Origin: Diplocarpon mali
Lineage: Eukaryota > Ascomycota > Leotiomycetes > Helotiales > Drepanopezizaceae
DNA length: 64,000 bases
Direction: 5' to 3'
NCBI GenBank assembly: GCA_024741835.1
Contig: JAENRP010000131.1
Span: 35,070 to 99,069 of the forward strand
Part shown: positions 12,255 to 22,705 of the stretch, piece by piece
Position numbering within the stretch: position 1 is the stretch's first letter
Layout: each line of letters opens with the position of its first letter
Made by a program: the position numbers and the translations under genes
Notes under the pieces: model-generated
Told to the model about the DNA's origin: nothing
Databases searched by the model: none
The model's input: the letters and a program-made list of their open reading frames with translations, nothing else

Positions 12255-13690
12255 AGCAGAGTTCCTGTGCGAAGGAGAGTCGGAGCTCAGTCCAGAGGAA
12301 AGATGCAGAAAAGTACATGCTGGAGAGACGAGAGGCCAAGAGGAGAGTGCGGGAAAGTGTTTCAACGATACGCACCTCAAGATGTTGGGGGACGAGTCGG
12401 GATCTGGTGCTTTCTATAGCAGTACAAAATCAGAGACTTGTACTGGGAAGGAATCCCCTCTGACGATTGACAGAATCTGAGGTGTGGACGAAGAGTAGTG
12501 CAGGGTGAAGATGATTGAGCACAAGACTACGGCTGGGTGATACGATAAACGAAGTCACTCGCACGACTAGTATTCTGACATTGGTTAATATGTGCTGGCG
12601 TGACGGCTTTTGTCTGTAGGGGAAGTGAAAGGCAGATGTGGAGTCGGCTTCCCTTTTGCATGGAATTTGATACGTTTATACTACACTCTTGAGAAGCTGG
12701 CTTTGAGCATCGACAATGACCTGGCAGAAATATATAAATATGCAATTGATAACTGCACTGATAGTACAACCAAGTCAGTGAGCCTATCTAGATAAGCTAC
12801 GCAGTTACGGTTCTTATGGTTATAATGAGAGGTTAAATCTCTACCACGCACAAACACTTTTAGTGTTAGTAAATATCATATATGGTAGAAGCGGCCCCTC
12901 GTCGTTGAACACCTTTCGGCATGACAGCTACTGTGCGCTCTCGTAGTCCCCACGTCAAACCGCCAAAGAGACCGAGCAGCTTCCGCCCTCCCTCTCGCTC
13001 GCAGCCACCTCCCCATCTCGTCTCCTGGGATTTTCCCCCGGCGTCAGCTCGACGAACCGCGTTACGTGCGACGGCCGCCGCCACCGCGCAGAATCAAGTG
13101 AAGAATCTCGCGCTGGCGAGAGGGGCGTCTCCTCATGCTCGCCCAAGCCTCAGCGAGCCCCCCGGCGACGTCGGTATACAACGACGCTCTTCCGGAACCA
13201 AGGCCGCTTACGGTTCGAGTGCGCGAGACGCGAACTGGAATCGCAGGGGGTTTCGACGCTGGGTTTCCCTATATATATAAAGACAGTCCAGCGTCTTCCG
13301 CCTGTGCTACGTATATTACAACCCATTTCGCACATAGCTGTCGCTCTGAAAAATAGAAAACCTCAGTTGCCATGGGTGTCGATAGGAATTCTCCTCCCGA
13401 CATGGCGCGCCGTGACACTTGCTTTCCCCGCCGCTGAGCGAGCCCCGCGCTCGCGGGTCGCCGGCCCGGCTGCGAGATCGCGAGATCGGGAGATCCGAGT
13501 CGGTTTCCCGGCATCGAGTCTGGTGTCGGGAACCTGGAGCCGAGGGGAGCAGATGGATGGGGAGGGGGGGACGGTGACTACAGATGGCTGGGTAGATGGA
13601 TGGTACGGGCCAGGTGAGTGACGGCGCGCTTCCGAGGTTCCCGGCGAACCCTGCGTCGCTTCGTGGCCATCTGTGTACTCCGGATATATG

Positions 13691-13714
13691 TACACACACA
13701 CACACACACACACA
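13691..13714. repeat. CA dinucleotide repeat
   Basis: Perfect CA microsatellite of about 12 units. Confidence 0.85.
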
Positions 13715-14114
13715 AGCACCACACTACACACCCACTTATATGAACTGGGCACCCGGCACATGCTTGAGGTCGAGAGAGTAGCATCGCTGGAGAGCGCACG
13801 AGGACGGCTCTTCGATTTCCTTGTTCTGGTCCGGGATGGTGATATCTACGTCTCAGACGGCCTTCGAGATCTATCTTATCTGAGAAACATCCTCCCCTCC
13901 CCCCGTCAAGAAAAAAATTACAAATGCTGAAATCGTAGGCAGGTCTGGTCTGAGCGGCAGACAAGAGACCCCGACTGCTCAACGCCACGTATACCCTAGA
14001 AATCTATCAATCTATCGCTCGCCGGCAGCCGGGCCATCACAGGCCAGGCTGGATATACAAGCCTGGCACCTCTCCCCGACGGAAGAGCCCAGGATGAGAT
14101 GAACCGAGGCGCGC

Positions 14115-15604
14115 TCAGCCGTCGGCCAGGAGCGGCAGGTTGGCACGCAGCTGCGCGCTCTGCGACAGGCGTCTCCGCGCGTCCAGGTTGCGGGAGCTGC
14201 TCATCGCCGTGGCCGCGGCGCTCTTCTCCTTGCTCTCCTCGACCTTGGCCGGGTCGACCAGCCTCTTGGGCTGCGTCTCGCCCTCGCGGTTGTACAGGTT
14301 GCGGAACATGTAGACGCCGCTGCCCTCGGCCCCGACGGTCTCCTCGACGAACTTGCAGCTGCGCTGGTTGCGGAAGAAGGCCGTCCAGAAGGGCGTCTCG
14401 ACGTCGGCGGCGTAGTGCTTGCCCATGACCCGCCGGATGTGCTTGCTGGCCTCGCCGGCGTGGTAGAAGGGGATGGTGGAGATCAGGTGGTGGCAGACGT
14501 GCGTGCCGATGATGTCGTGGAAGAGGTGCGTGTCGATGAAGCCGAGGTCGCGGTCGATGGTCGCCGTGGCGCCGCGGGCGAAGGTCCAGGTCTTGTTGTC
14601 GTAGTGCGGCATGGCGGCGTCGGTGTGCTGCAGGAAGGTGATGGCCACTGCGCTCACCCGGTCAGTCCCTGCTGCGCGCCGCCTCGGCGGAGAGCCGAGG
14701 CATGCCCACCCGACTCACCGATCCAGTTGTTCACCCACAGCCACGGGACCCCCCACAGGACGATGACGTTCCAGCTGCCGAAGAGCTGGCCGGCGACGAC
14801 GAGGGCGGCGATCATGACGGCGACGCCGACGTCCGACAGCACGATCAAGGGCAGCTCGTGCGGCTTGAAGAACACGCTGTCCTCCCCGTAGTAGAAGTGA
14901 CTGATCTTGGCGCCCCGGGCCCCGTCATACTTCTGGCCCGTCAGGTTGAACAGCAGGTAGCCAGGCCACCCGAACAGCTGGTGCACGACGTCGTGCCAGA
15001 GGGCGGCGATGGGCGAGTCCTCGGCCAGCTCGGCAAACTCGACCATGCTCGCGCTCGCGCGGGCGCCGAAGTGCGTCTGGAGCCAGGAGTCGCGGGTGTG
15101 CGGCACGAAGGCCGTGTCCTTCTGCATGTTGCCCGTCGCCTTGTGGTGCTGGCTGTGGCTCAGCCGCCACGAGTGGAAGGGCACCAGCAGGAAGGAGTGC
15201 ATGATGAGGCCCATGGTGTAGTTGAGGTACTTGTTCTTGGAGAAGGCGCCGTGGCCGCACTCGTGGGCCAGGATCCAGATGCCGGTGAAGACGAAGCCCT
15301 GGACGGTGGTGTAGGCCAGCCAGGCGACGAAGCGCAGGTAGGGCGAGGGCAGGAGGGGGATGTAGGTGACGGCGGCGTAGACGAGGACGGAGAGGTAGAG
15401 GTAGTCGCGCACGACGTAGGCCATGGAGCGCAGGATCGAGGGCTTGAAGCACCAGGCGGGGATGGCGTCGTAGATCTCCTTCATGGTGTAGTTGGGCAGC
15501 TCGAAGACATTGCCGTGGAGATCGAGATGGACCGGGTCAGCGGGTGCCGGACTCGCTGACGGTGGTGAAGTTGCTGCTGCGGCGGCGGCGGAAGGGAGAG
15601 CCAT
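14115..15604 (-). CDS. FAD2: Oleate delta-12 fatty acid desaturase
   Basis: The spliced product is 472 aa. Exon 1 is 15604-14719, the intron is 14718-14648 (GTGAGT...CGCAG, 71 bp) and exon 2 is 14647-14115. The junction restores WVNNWI-VAITFLQHTD in frame. All three membrane-desaturase histidine boxes are present: HECGH at residues 114-118, HSQHH at 150-154 and HVCHH at 345-349, separated by hydrophobic membrane segments. Established family role: introduces the delta-12 double bond of linoleate into oleoyl lipids at the ER, using cytochrome b5 electrons and a di-iron centre. Length and box spacing are normal. Third positions are overwhelmingly G/C, consistent with high expression or with the GC-rich segment. 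The start is the only ATG before the first domain. A 44-bp gap of undetermined bases begins 81 bp upstream, so the promoter is incomplete. Confidence 0.95.
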
Positions 15605-15685
15605 GGTGGGATAGGGTTGTGGTGTTGTGGTGGTGGGGAGGTTTGGTGGTGGGGAGGTTTGGTGGTGAGGTGAAGGAGAGGCGTG

Positions 15686-15729
15686 NNNNNNNNNNNNNNN
15701 NNNNNNNNNNNNNNNNNNNNNNNNNNNNN
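15686..15729. other. Assembly gap (44 undetermined bases)
   Basis: Run of N, flanked on the left by GGT/GGGA repeats that probably broke the assembly. One further isolated N is at 16641. Confidence 0.99.
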
Positions 15730-16144
15730 GAGGGAGTGGAATGTATGAAGCGGCTAAGCACGTGGGTTTTCCTTGGGAGCTTGAGGAGAATTTAGCTCTC
15801 TGTCCCTTTCGACAGATTCCAAGTGGCTCTCCGTGGCCTCGGGCCCAGTTATTTCCTCAACCCTTTTTGCCTCGTCCCCCGGTGCCTGGGCGATTGACTT
15901 TTTTTCCGACCCACGGACCATGCCGCCCAACGACTCCTGGGGCGAGACCCCGGCGGCCGGGGAGGGATTGGTGCTTGATGCTCACCGCCTGGGTGGTGAG
16001 GTAGATGAGGTAGATGGTAGATGTGGTAGATGTGGATGTGGGTGGATGTGGGTAGATGTGGAGGTGTTCATATGTCGTGCTAGTAGATGTAGAATGGTAG
16101 TCGACGTATATAGTCCTAGTAGATGTAGACGTGTGGGAGATATA

Positions 16145-16345
16145 GTCTGGTAGATACAGCCCTAGTGGATACAGTCCTGGTGGATACAGTACTAGTAGAT
16201 ATATAGTCCAGTAGATATATAGTCGGGGTAGATATATAGTCCAGTAGATATATAGTCCAGTGGATATATAGTCCAGTAATATATAGTCCAGTAGATATAT
16301 AGTCCAGTACATATATACTCCAGTAGTCTGGTAGATATAGTCCTA
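16145..16345. repeat. 16-bp minisatellite
   Basis: About a dozen imperfect copies of GTAGATATATAGTCCA, preceded by diverged TGGATACAGTCCT units. On the minus strand the array stays open in several frames and translates as Tyr/Ile/Leu/Trp repeats, which is a consequence of the repeat and not evidence of a gene. Confidence 0.9.
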
Positions 16346-17040
16346 TAGTCCCAACTATATCCCGGTAGACTGATACCCACCCCCTCCCCCAGCCCGGGAC
16401 ACGTGCTCTCGCCAACCATCTTCCGCAGCCGCACCAACAACCACCACACCCACCCAATCGCCACGTGACCAACCAACCCAACCACCCACAACGCCCCGCC
16501 ACGAATGCCTCGGCGAAAGGAGCGAGAGACGAAGAAACCCACCGGCTCCCCCGCTCTGCACGCGCCGACCGACGAAGCCCTCCGAGGCCCCAGCACGCAT
16601 GTCCTCAGATCTCAGACCGCCCACATGTCAAATACCCTTCNGTGAGCGACCGCAGCCGCCGCAGCAGGTGCGACGCGATCTGCAATAAGGGTCTGCGCTA
16701 ACACCTCACCGTCCCGAGCACGAGCCCAGGACAGAGCACCTGCATGCATGATACGACTCGCTCGCCCCCCCCCCACTCTTCCTCCCACACTGATTGGCCA
16801 GCTGGCGAGGGAGAGAGCTCGTTTGGCTCGCTCGGCCCAGGATGGCGTGGGTCGTGGATGACATAATCCGGTTGACCCCCCGACGCTGCAAGTGCAGTCC
16901 TCGTGCCGGATGTGCAGCAGGAGCCGGAAATACAGTAAACGGACATGGGCCCGTGGAATCGTTGAGACTTGGCGGCCGCCGGGAGGACGAGGAGGAGGAC
17001 GAGGACGAGGACACGGGTTTGGCTTCGGGGTCTGGGTCTA

Positions 17041-17087
17041 GTCTGGGTCTGGTCTGGTCTGGTCTGGTCTGGTCTGGTCTGGTCTGG
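17041..17087. repeat. TCTGG pentamer repeat
   Basis: Seven or more near-perfect tandem GTCTG units. Confidence 0.85.
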
Positions 17088-17160
17088 CCTGGCTCTGTTC
17101 GCGGTCCCGTGACGAGGCGAGGATTATCTCTCACCTGACGCATCGATATCAGTATTGTTT

Positions 17161-17222
17161 TCGCTTCTTCTTCTTCTTCTTCTTCCTCATCCTCTCCCTC
17201 TCCCTCCCCCTCTCCCTCCCCC
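17161..17222. repeat. TTC tract followed by CCCTCT tract
   Basis: All-pyrimidine + strand: (TTC)n followed by CCTCTCCCTCTCCCTCC units. Confidence 0.8.
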
Positions 17223-17548
17223 ATCAGCCGCCGTTTCATCCCACCGGCCCCAGACCCCACAGCGCTCGTCCACGGCCACGGCGCCCCTGACTAGTGCACG
17301 CCCAGGGCACTCCGATGTGCAGGGCCCGTCGCGCGGATCGGCGCCGAACCTCCTTGGAGATTTCGCTCTCTCCCTGCCTGCCCGGCGACGCTCGCCCGTC
17401 TGGACAGCGTGGCCGCTTTCTCGCGCCCGCCCGCCGCGGCTCCGTCGTGCCCTCGTCAGCGGGCCTCCCCTCTCGCTCTGGCCCGTGGGACGTTCTCGGG
17501 GCGCTTGCGGTATGGAGGGTGGATATAGGGATATGTGTGCATGTATAT

Positions 17549-17750
17549 ATGTATGATGTATGTATGTTGTATGTATGTTGTATGTATGTTGTATGTATGT
17601 TGTATGTATGTTGTATGTATGTTGTATGTATGTTGTATGTATGTTGTATGTATGTATATACATATATATATATATATCGATACACAAATACACATATACA
17701 CATACACATACACATGCACATACACATACACATACGCATCAAAACACACC
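17549..17750. repeat. 11-bp TGTATGTATGT minisatellite followed by TA/CA tract
   Basis: About nine tandem copies of the 11-mer TGTATGTATGT, then (TA)n and CACATACACATA repeats to about 17740. Because 11 is not a multiple of three, the three frames cycle and all remain open. The long Cys/Met/Tyr/Val frames seen here are therefore artefacts. Confidence 0.9.
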
Positions 17751-19517
17751 CACTCACAACTAAACAATTACCATCCGACAGAGGAGCCGGTAACATCAAG
17801 GCGCGCCAAGCCGGCCCCGACACGCAGGAGAGTAGGGGTTGCGCATCCTGGCTCTGGACCCAGACACCGGCGCACACGCAGACGCAGATCTTCGTACGAG
17901 AGATGGGAGCTGCTGCCGGGGCCGGAGCGAATACGCCGCCCGGTGCGATGTCGTACGACGGACCGGCTGTAAAGGAGATCGGGAGCGCGCTCCAACTCCC
18001 CCGCCCTGCGCCCGCGTCGCTGCCCCTCGATCCGCGCCGGTCTGCGCTCGCCGCGCGCCCGCGGGCTGGCGGTTCCTGCTCTTCTTCTCCTTCGGCTCGT
18101 CTTCCCCCCCCCCCCCCTTCGCTCGACGAGCCCCCGACCGGCCGCCTGCGACGAGAGCGAGTGGGCTGGATGGCTCCCCGCCCGCTGAGCCGGCGAGCGT
18201 GGGGCCTGCGGGCGCTTCGCGGCCCGCTCGGCAACGGGGCGGGCACCGGCTGCCGGCCCCGGGCCGAAACCCGGTTGTAACGCCGTCGGGCCGCACGGCA
18301 CACCGACGGCTAAGCCCAACTCTCCCCTGGCCTGTCAGGCATACCTGCTGCTGCTGCTTCTTCCAGAAGCGAAACTGCCCCTTGCGAAGCTACCGACCTC
18401 CCGAGTCGCAAGATACGAGTGCTGGGCGCCATGACGATACCGTATACTTGAGGACTGGTTATCACATCACGTAGTCGTGCAAAATGTCGTTTCCAAGATG
18501 TTGCTACTGTTCTGACTTCCGCTACTGACTACCTCTGTGCTAGATTATGTGAAGCCTAAAAAGGAAAACTAATCTCCAGATGGTATGGGTTGGAGGCCGA
18601 TTTGAGGATGGGATAACAAAAAATTGAGAATCAAACTGGCAGGTCCTGAGCTCCACCTGCGCAGGCAACATCGGGGTAGCTGTAAGCAGGGGTTCGGCGG
18701 CGGGGTCGAGGTAGCAGCGTTATCAGGTCGAACCTGCTCCCGAACACAGAAACCAAAAGCTTTCAAGCGAGGATAACAAGGGAAGAGAAGCAGGCTGGCG
18801 GCAGTTACCACGGCGACTCGGCCCAGTTCGGGCATGTCAGCGAGCGAAGTCTTTCCCCTCCCTGGAGAGGAACTCCCCGGAGGCCTCGGAGACTCGGAGA
18901 GCGTCGGGAACAAGTCTGAGCTGCCCATGGAGGTGACTTCGAGCTTCGTAGACATGCTCGTACTTCACCTACTGCGCACTTGGATTCTTCAGCAGAACTT
19001 TGCTGGAAACGGGGCGCACGTTCGCTGAGTTGTACCGTCGGGCCCCATGTTGGCACTGAATGAAAGTGCAGTACATGCTCACCTGGGCGGCCTGGAATGA
19101 TCGCTGGCAAGTCTGCTGACATCATGCTGTGATCCTCATATTTGGGGCTCACTTGGAAATCGAATAGGGCCAGGTTTCGTAATGTTGGAGAGTTGGACAT
19201 GGGCAAGACTTCGGCGAGCCAAAGATTTCACCCAGGTCCCAGACCGCTTGCTGCAAGAAAAAGCAAATGCGTCAACAGAATGGGGCGATGCCGAGACTTC
19301 GGCGTGAAAAGGGATTTTCGCAAGACCTGTTGTGAGAGAGCTTTCATAATATCGATGCCTCTATTCCCATCTGTGGGGTATACCTGCTTCCTGTAAGGCA
19401 TTCCCACTCTCCAAGCATGCACCTCCGGGTGCTTTTGTGTACCAGCGCCATGCCCGATGGGGCTTCGATTAAGCCTCGGTCCTGCAGCCATGAATAAAAA
19501 GGCACCATTAAATATTC

Positions 19518-20476
19518 TCATGATAAGATCGCTCCTAAGCCATTCGCCTTCACAGCACCATTCGCAGAGTTCTCTGCCGGCATCGCAATCGCATGGCATC
19601 TCGCTTTCGTTGTCAATGCAACGATCTCCTGAAGCAGCAGTTCTCGGGTGTCGCGGGTCAGATCCTCGACATCTGCATGCTGCAGGTCTTTCGTCTCGAT
19701 TGGTTTTAAGACTAATCGCGTCAGTGAGCTGCGCACGGGACAGAAGCGTAAGCTCTACCTTTGATGGCAATATTTCCAGTCTTGAACTTCCATCCTGGTA
19801 CGTAAAGGACGTCGGAATAGTTGGCAACTGCCACAGGTACGATCGGAACACCCGCTTGTACCGCCAAGTGAAATGCGCCCTTCTTGAAAGGTAGCAGCGT
19901 CGGTTCTTTCGCGTAGCTCCTTGTACCCTCGGGAAACATGTAAACACTCTGCTTCTCCCTCTTGATTTCCTCCGAGGCACCGGCCATAGCATGTCTCGCG
20001 TTCGTGGAGTTGGCCCGGTCGATGAAGACGGTATAGGACAAGGACATAAACCACCCAAGGAATGGCATGCTCTTCAGGGATTTCTTCGCAGTGACCGAGC
20101 ACCATTTGGGAAATATGTAGCCGAGCATCAAGATATCCAACTCGGACTGGTGAGGACCTATGAAAACCGCAGGCCGTGTCGTGGTAAGGTAGTCATTTGG
20201 ATCATCGATTGTGAAGGTGATGCCAGTAGTGAACCGCATGACGTACTTGAAGAATCGCGCAGTGGCCCATTGTGAACTCCTGCCCTGCCCTAGTAGTCGC
20301 AAAAAAACCGAGACAATTACGCCGTAGGACGCGGAGATGATGAGGGAGGCATACGACGCGAGAAGGAAGCCGAAGAAGCCAGCGATAGGAAATCGTGAGG
20401 ACAGTACGAAGAGACAGACGGTGAGCGCGACGTAGCCAATGCCAAAGGCGCCAAGATAGAAGATGATACTTGGCAT
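19518..20476 (-). CDS. SLC1: 1-acyl-sn-glycerol-3-phosphate acyltransferase
   Basis: The spliced product is 303 aa. Exon 1 is 20476-19759, the intron is 19758-19712 (GTAGAG...CTGAC-CGATTAG, 47 bp) and exon 2 is 19711-19518; the join gives GNIAIK-VLKPIETKDL in frame. Two or three hydrophobic segments occupy the first ~65 residues. The acyltransferase catalytic motif HQSELD (HX4D) is at residues 109-114 and the glycerophosphate-binding FPEGTR at 181-186. Family role: acylates lysophosphatidic acid to phosphatidic acid at the ER, a central step in phospholipid and triacylglycerol synthesis. Size matches yeast Slc1. It is transcribed divergently from SNO1/PDX2 with about 300 bp between the start codons. 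Confidence 0.94.
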
Positions 20477-20777
20477 GTCGATGTCGCGGAAACCTAGAGG
20501 TTCTGTGAGGATTCTAGACAGTTCTTGGAACCCTCTCGCGGAGGGGAGAGAGCGAGCATGGATCGGGATGATGACGGGGCAATTATGTTGAGAATCGGTG
20601 GAGACGGCTCGAGTGCTTTTTTTGGTGGTCAGAATTGCCGAGCCGCTAGGGATTTAAGGTTGTTCTGATGACCGGCAGGCCGCCTGGGAGAAAACGTCAC
20701 CAGACGAAGATTTCTCACCCGTGCAAGGAGTGATCAACCATACCAGGATTTTAACCCCAGACACATCGCTGATCACC
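20477..20777. promoter_or_regulatory. Shared divergent promoter region of SLC1 and SNO1
   Basis: Only 301 bp separate the two start codons, so the core promoters must overlap or abut. No convincing TATA box was seen on either side. Confidence 0.5.
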
Positions 20778-21681
20778 ATGGGTGCGACTGAATGTGATGC
20801 AGTGATCGTGGGAGTACTGGCTCTTCAAGGAGCTTTCAACGAACATGTGCAACTACTGAGACAAGCGGCTCAGAGATTAGCCGCTCAGAATATGATAGAA
20901 AGAGAGTGGATATTCAAAGAGGTTCGGACGGAGGCGGAACTGGCTTCATGTGATGCTCTGATAATACCTGGAGGAGAGAGCACAGCTATATCGCTGGTGG
21001 CACAGAGGTCAAACATACTGGAGCCTCTCCGGGATTTTGTCAAGTGAGCCATTCTTCTTGGTTTAAAACCCGCTGGTACTCACATGCAACAGGGTTACAA
21101 GGAAACCAACATGGGGGACTTGTGCAGGTTTGATACTGCTTGCCGAGTCTGCAAATAGGACGAAAAAAGGCGGCCAGGAGCTCATCGGTGGTCTTGATGT
21201 CCGGGTCAACCGCAACCACTTCGGACGTCAAATTGAGAGCTTTGAGGCTAATCTAGACCTTCCATTCCTCAAGCAGGTTGACGGAGAGAATGCTGGTACG
21301 AATAAGACTCCGTTCAGAGCAATTTTTATACGGGCCCCAATCGTGGAGAGGTTATTACCAACCGTATCCGGCATTCAGGAGAGAGAAGCCAAGATGGATG
21401 ACACGGTAATCGCACCTTCAAGAGCGATCGATCAAGACGTTGCGAAGAAAATTAACTTGGGACATGTCGAGATTATGGCAACGCTACCCGGGCGTGCTGC
21501 AGTGATCAAAGACGACGCCACGAAAGAGATGCTAGATGCTGACGCTGGAGACATCATTGCCGTCCGTCAGGCGAACGTCTTTGGGACGAGTTTTCACCCA
21601 GAGTTGACGGGAGATCCGCGGATACATGCCTGGTGGCTAAAGCAAGTCATCGAGGCAGTCGATCAAAGAAGGAAGCCATGA
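20778..21681 (+). CDS. SNO1: Pyridoxal 5'-phosphate synthase glutaminase subunit (PdxT/Sno family)
   Basis: The spliced product is 284 aa. Exon 1 is 20778-21043, the intron is 21044-21092 (49 bp, GTGAGC...CAACAG) and exon 2 is 21093-21681. The chosen ATG sits in CACCATGG; an upstream in-frame non-ATG extension is not needed. Hallmarks of the class I glutaminase are present: LALQGAF near the N-terminus, PGGEST at about residues 64-69, the nucleophile Cys99 in GTCAGL, and His257/Glu259 in SFHPE. The protein should release ammonia from glutamine for the Snz/Pdx1 lyase subunit in de novo vitamin B6 synthesis. The Pdx1 partner is not in this window. It is somewhat longer than bacterial PdxT because of an insert around residues 140-165, as is common in fungi. 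Confidence 0.94.
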
Positions 21682-22705
21682 TCTCGTCTCATGTCTTCTG
21701 CACAGCATGTCATTTTCCAATTCGCCAAAAACGATTTTTATAGGATATTTTCTGCTGACGGGAAAAGGTACGAAACCTAGGTATCGTTCCTTGCTTGAAC
21801 ATGTGGAACTGAAAGTGACCAGAAACAGCCTTGAGCATACACGTCTCCCCGGGAAACTTGACTTCCTCGGCCGACAGAACTTTCCCACTAATAACGCAAG
21901 CCCCTTCTATCGTTTCCACTGAATTACACCCCGAAATCGGAATTACTCCTTTGCCCCTGAGTCGTGTCAGCTCCACATGGCTCATCTTCCAGGTCATTTC
22001 TCGCCAACTCCCTCACTTTCTTGGTTATCTCCAGATCTGCTTCGTCCAAACCGAACCCAATGGCTCTTTTATCCAGGATTAGGCCGACTTTTCATGTTCG
22101 CGGAGATTACCAACTCGGCTCTGTATAAAGGGTGGATGGGCAATGATGCCTACTACTTCATCGTTCCAAAACCTGATTATCTCAGGCTCTTCCTCGCGGT
22201 CAACTGTAGAGGTTCTGCAAAATGACTTACTTGGCCCAATCATTCTTTTCTACGATGAACTGCGATGAACTGCACTTTGACGAATTGACTCGCCTACATT
22301 GAGCTGTAGAGCAACCTGATCAAATAGACACTCCACAGATCGATGAAACTAGTTTGGTAGATAGTAGACCAGTGTGCAACGGCGTAGCTACGCCCGGCAT
22401 CACAATGAAGCCAAGAAGTTCAGCTGTCTAGAATTCATCACGTGTAATGGTTGAAATCGGAGCGAACACAAGGTGATTAGAACCGAGTGTTGAAGAAGAC
22501 TGGACTCAGGTCTTCGAAAGTTTGGATAAGCCTAGTGGCTTATGAAATCATCATTGATGCCGAGCCTGTTCGAGACGACCGGCCGAAACTCCAAAACATG
22601 TTCGGTAGGCATCAACTAGTCTCCAACGACCTGTGATTCTATACCTTTGTTCATCTGTCCGCGGGAGTAGTCGTACAACGTGATCTTTTTACAACTTAAC
22701 TTACA
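21682..22705. other. Intergenic region, no supportable gene
   Basis: Several short open frames on both strands (for example minus 21710-21997) have no recognisable domain. The region probably contains the facing 3' ends of SNO1 and TAZ1. Confidence 0.5.

Larger units (their letters stand above)
7028..14114. other. Seven-kilobase intergenic region with tandem repeats, no supportable gene
   Basis: Nothing in either strand is recognisable as protein. A poly-T tract near 7227-7250 and the composition just after 7028 fit a 3' UTR of VPS72. Two larger tandem repeats (9661-9921 and 10587-10921) and several microsatellites are listed separately. Open frames such as 8613-9353 on the minus strand are Pro/Ser/His-rich and lack plausible codon bias or domains. 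Confidence 0.6.
15605..19517. other. Repeat-rich intergenic region containing an assembly gap
   Basis: No protein is recognisable. The region has GGTGGTGGGGAGGTTT direct repeats next to the gap (about 15630-15670), the 16-bp and 11-bp minisatellites, a TCTGG array and a TTC tract. Minus-strand frames at 18569-18955 and 18805-19206 look somewhat protein-like but could not be spliced into a coherent product. Confidence 0.55.

Noticed and set aside
14702..15559. 285-codon + frame opposite the desaturase
   Set aside because: Antisense shadow of the desaturase exon, again due to G/C third-position bias.
16145..16345. CRISPR-like array of short repeats
   Set aside because: Units are 16 bp with no unique spacers, in a eukaryotic genome; it is an ordinary minisatellite.
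17236..18303. 355-codon minus frame and 328-codon + frame through the 11-bp repeat
   Set aside because: Kept open by the TGTATGTATGT minisatellite and GC-rich flanks; no coherent protein.
18569..19206. Possible multi-exon minus-strand gene
   Set aside because: Some segments read protein-like (KYEHVYEARSHLHGQLRLVP in one frame, MPELGRVAVVTAAS in another), but stops intervene and no set of GT-AG introns joined them; no family recognised.
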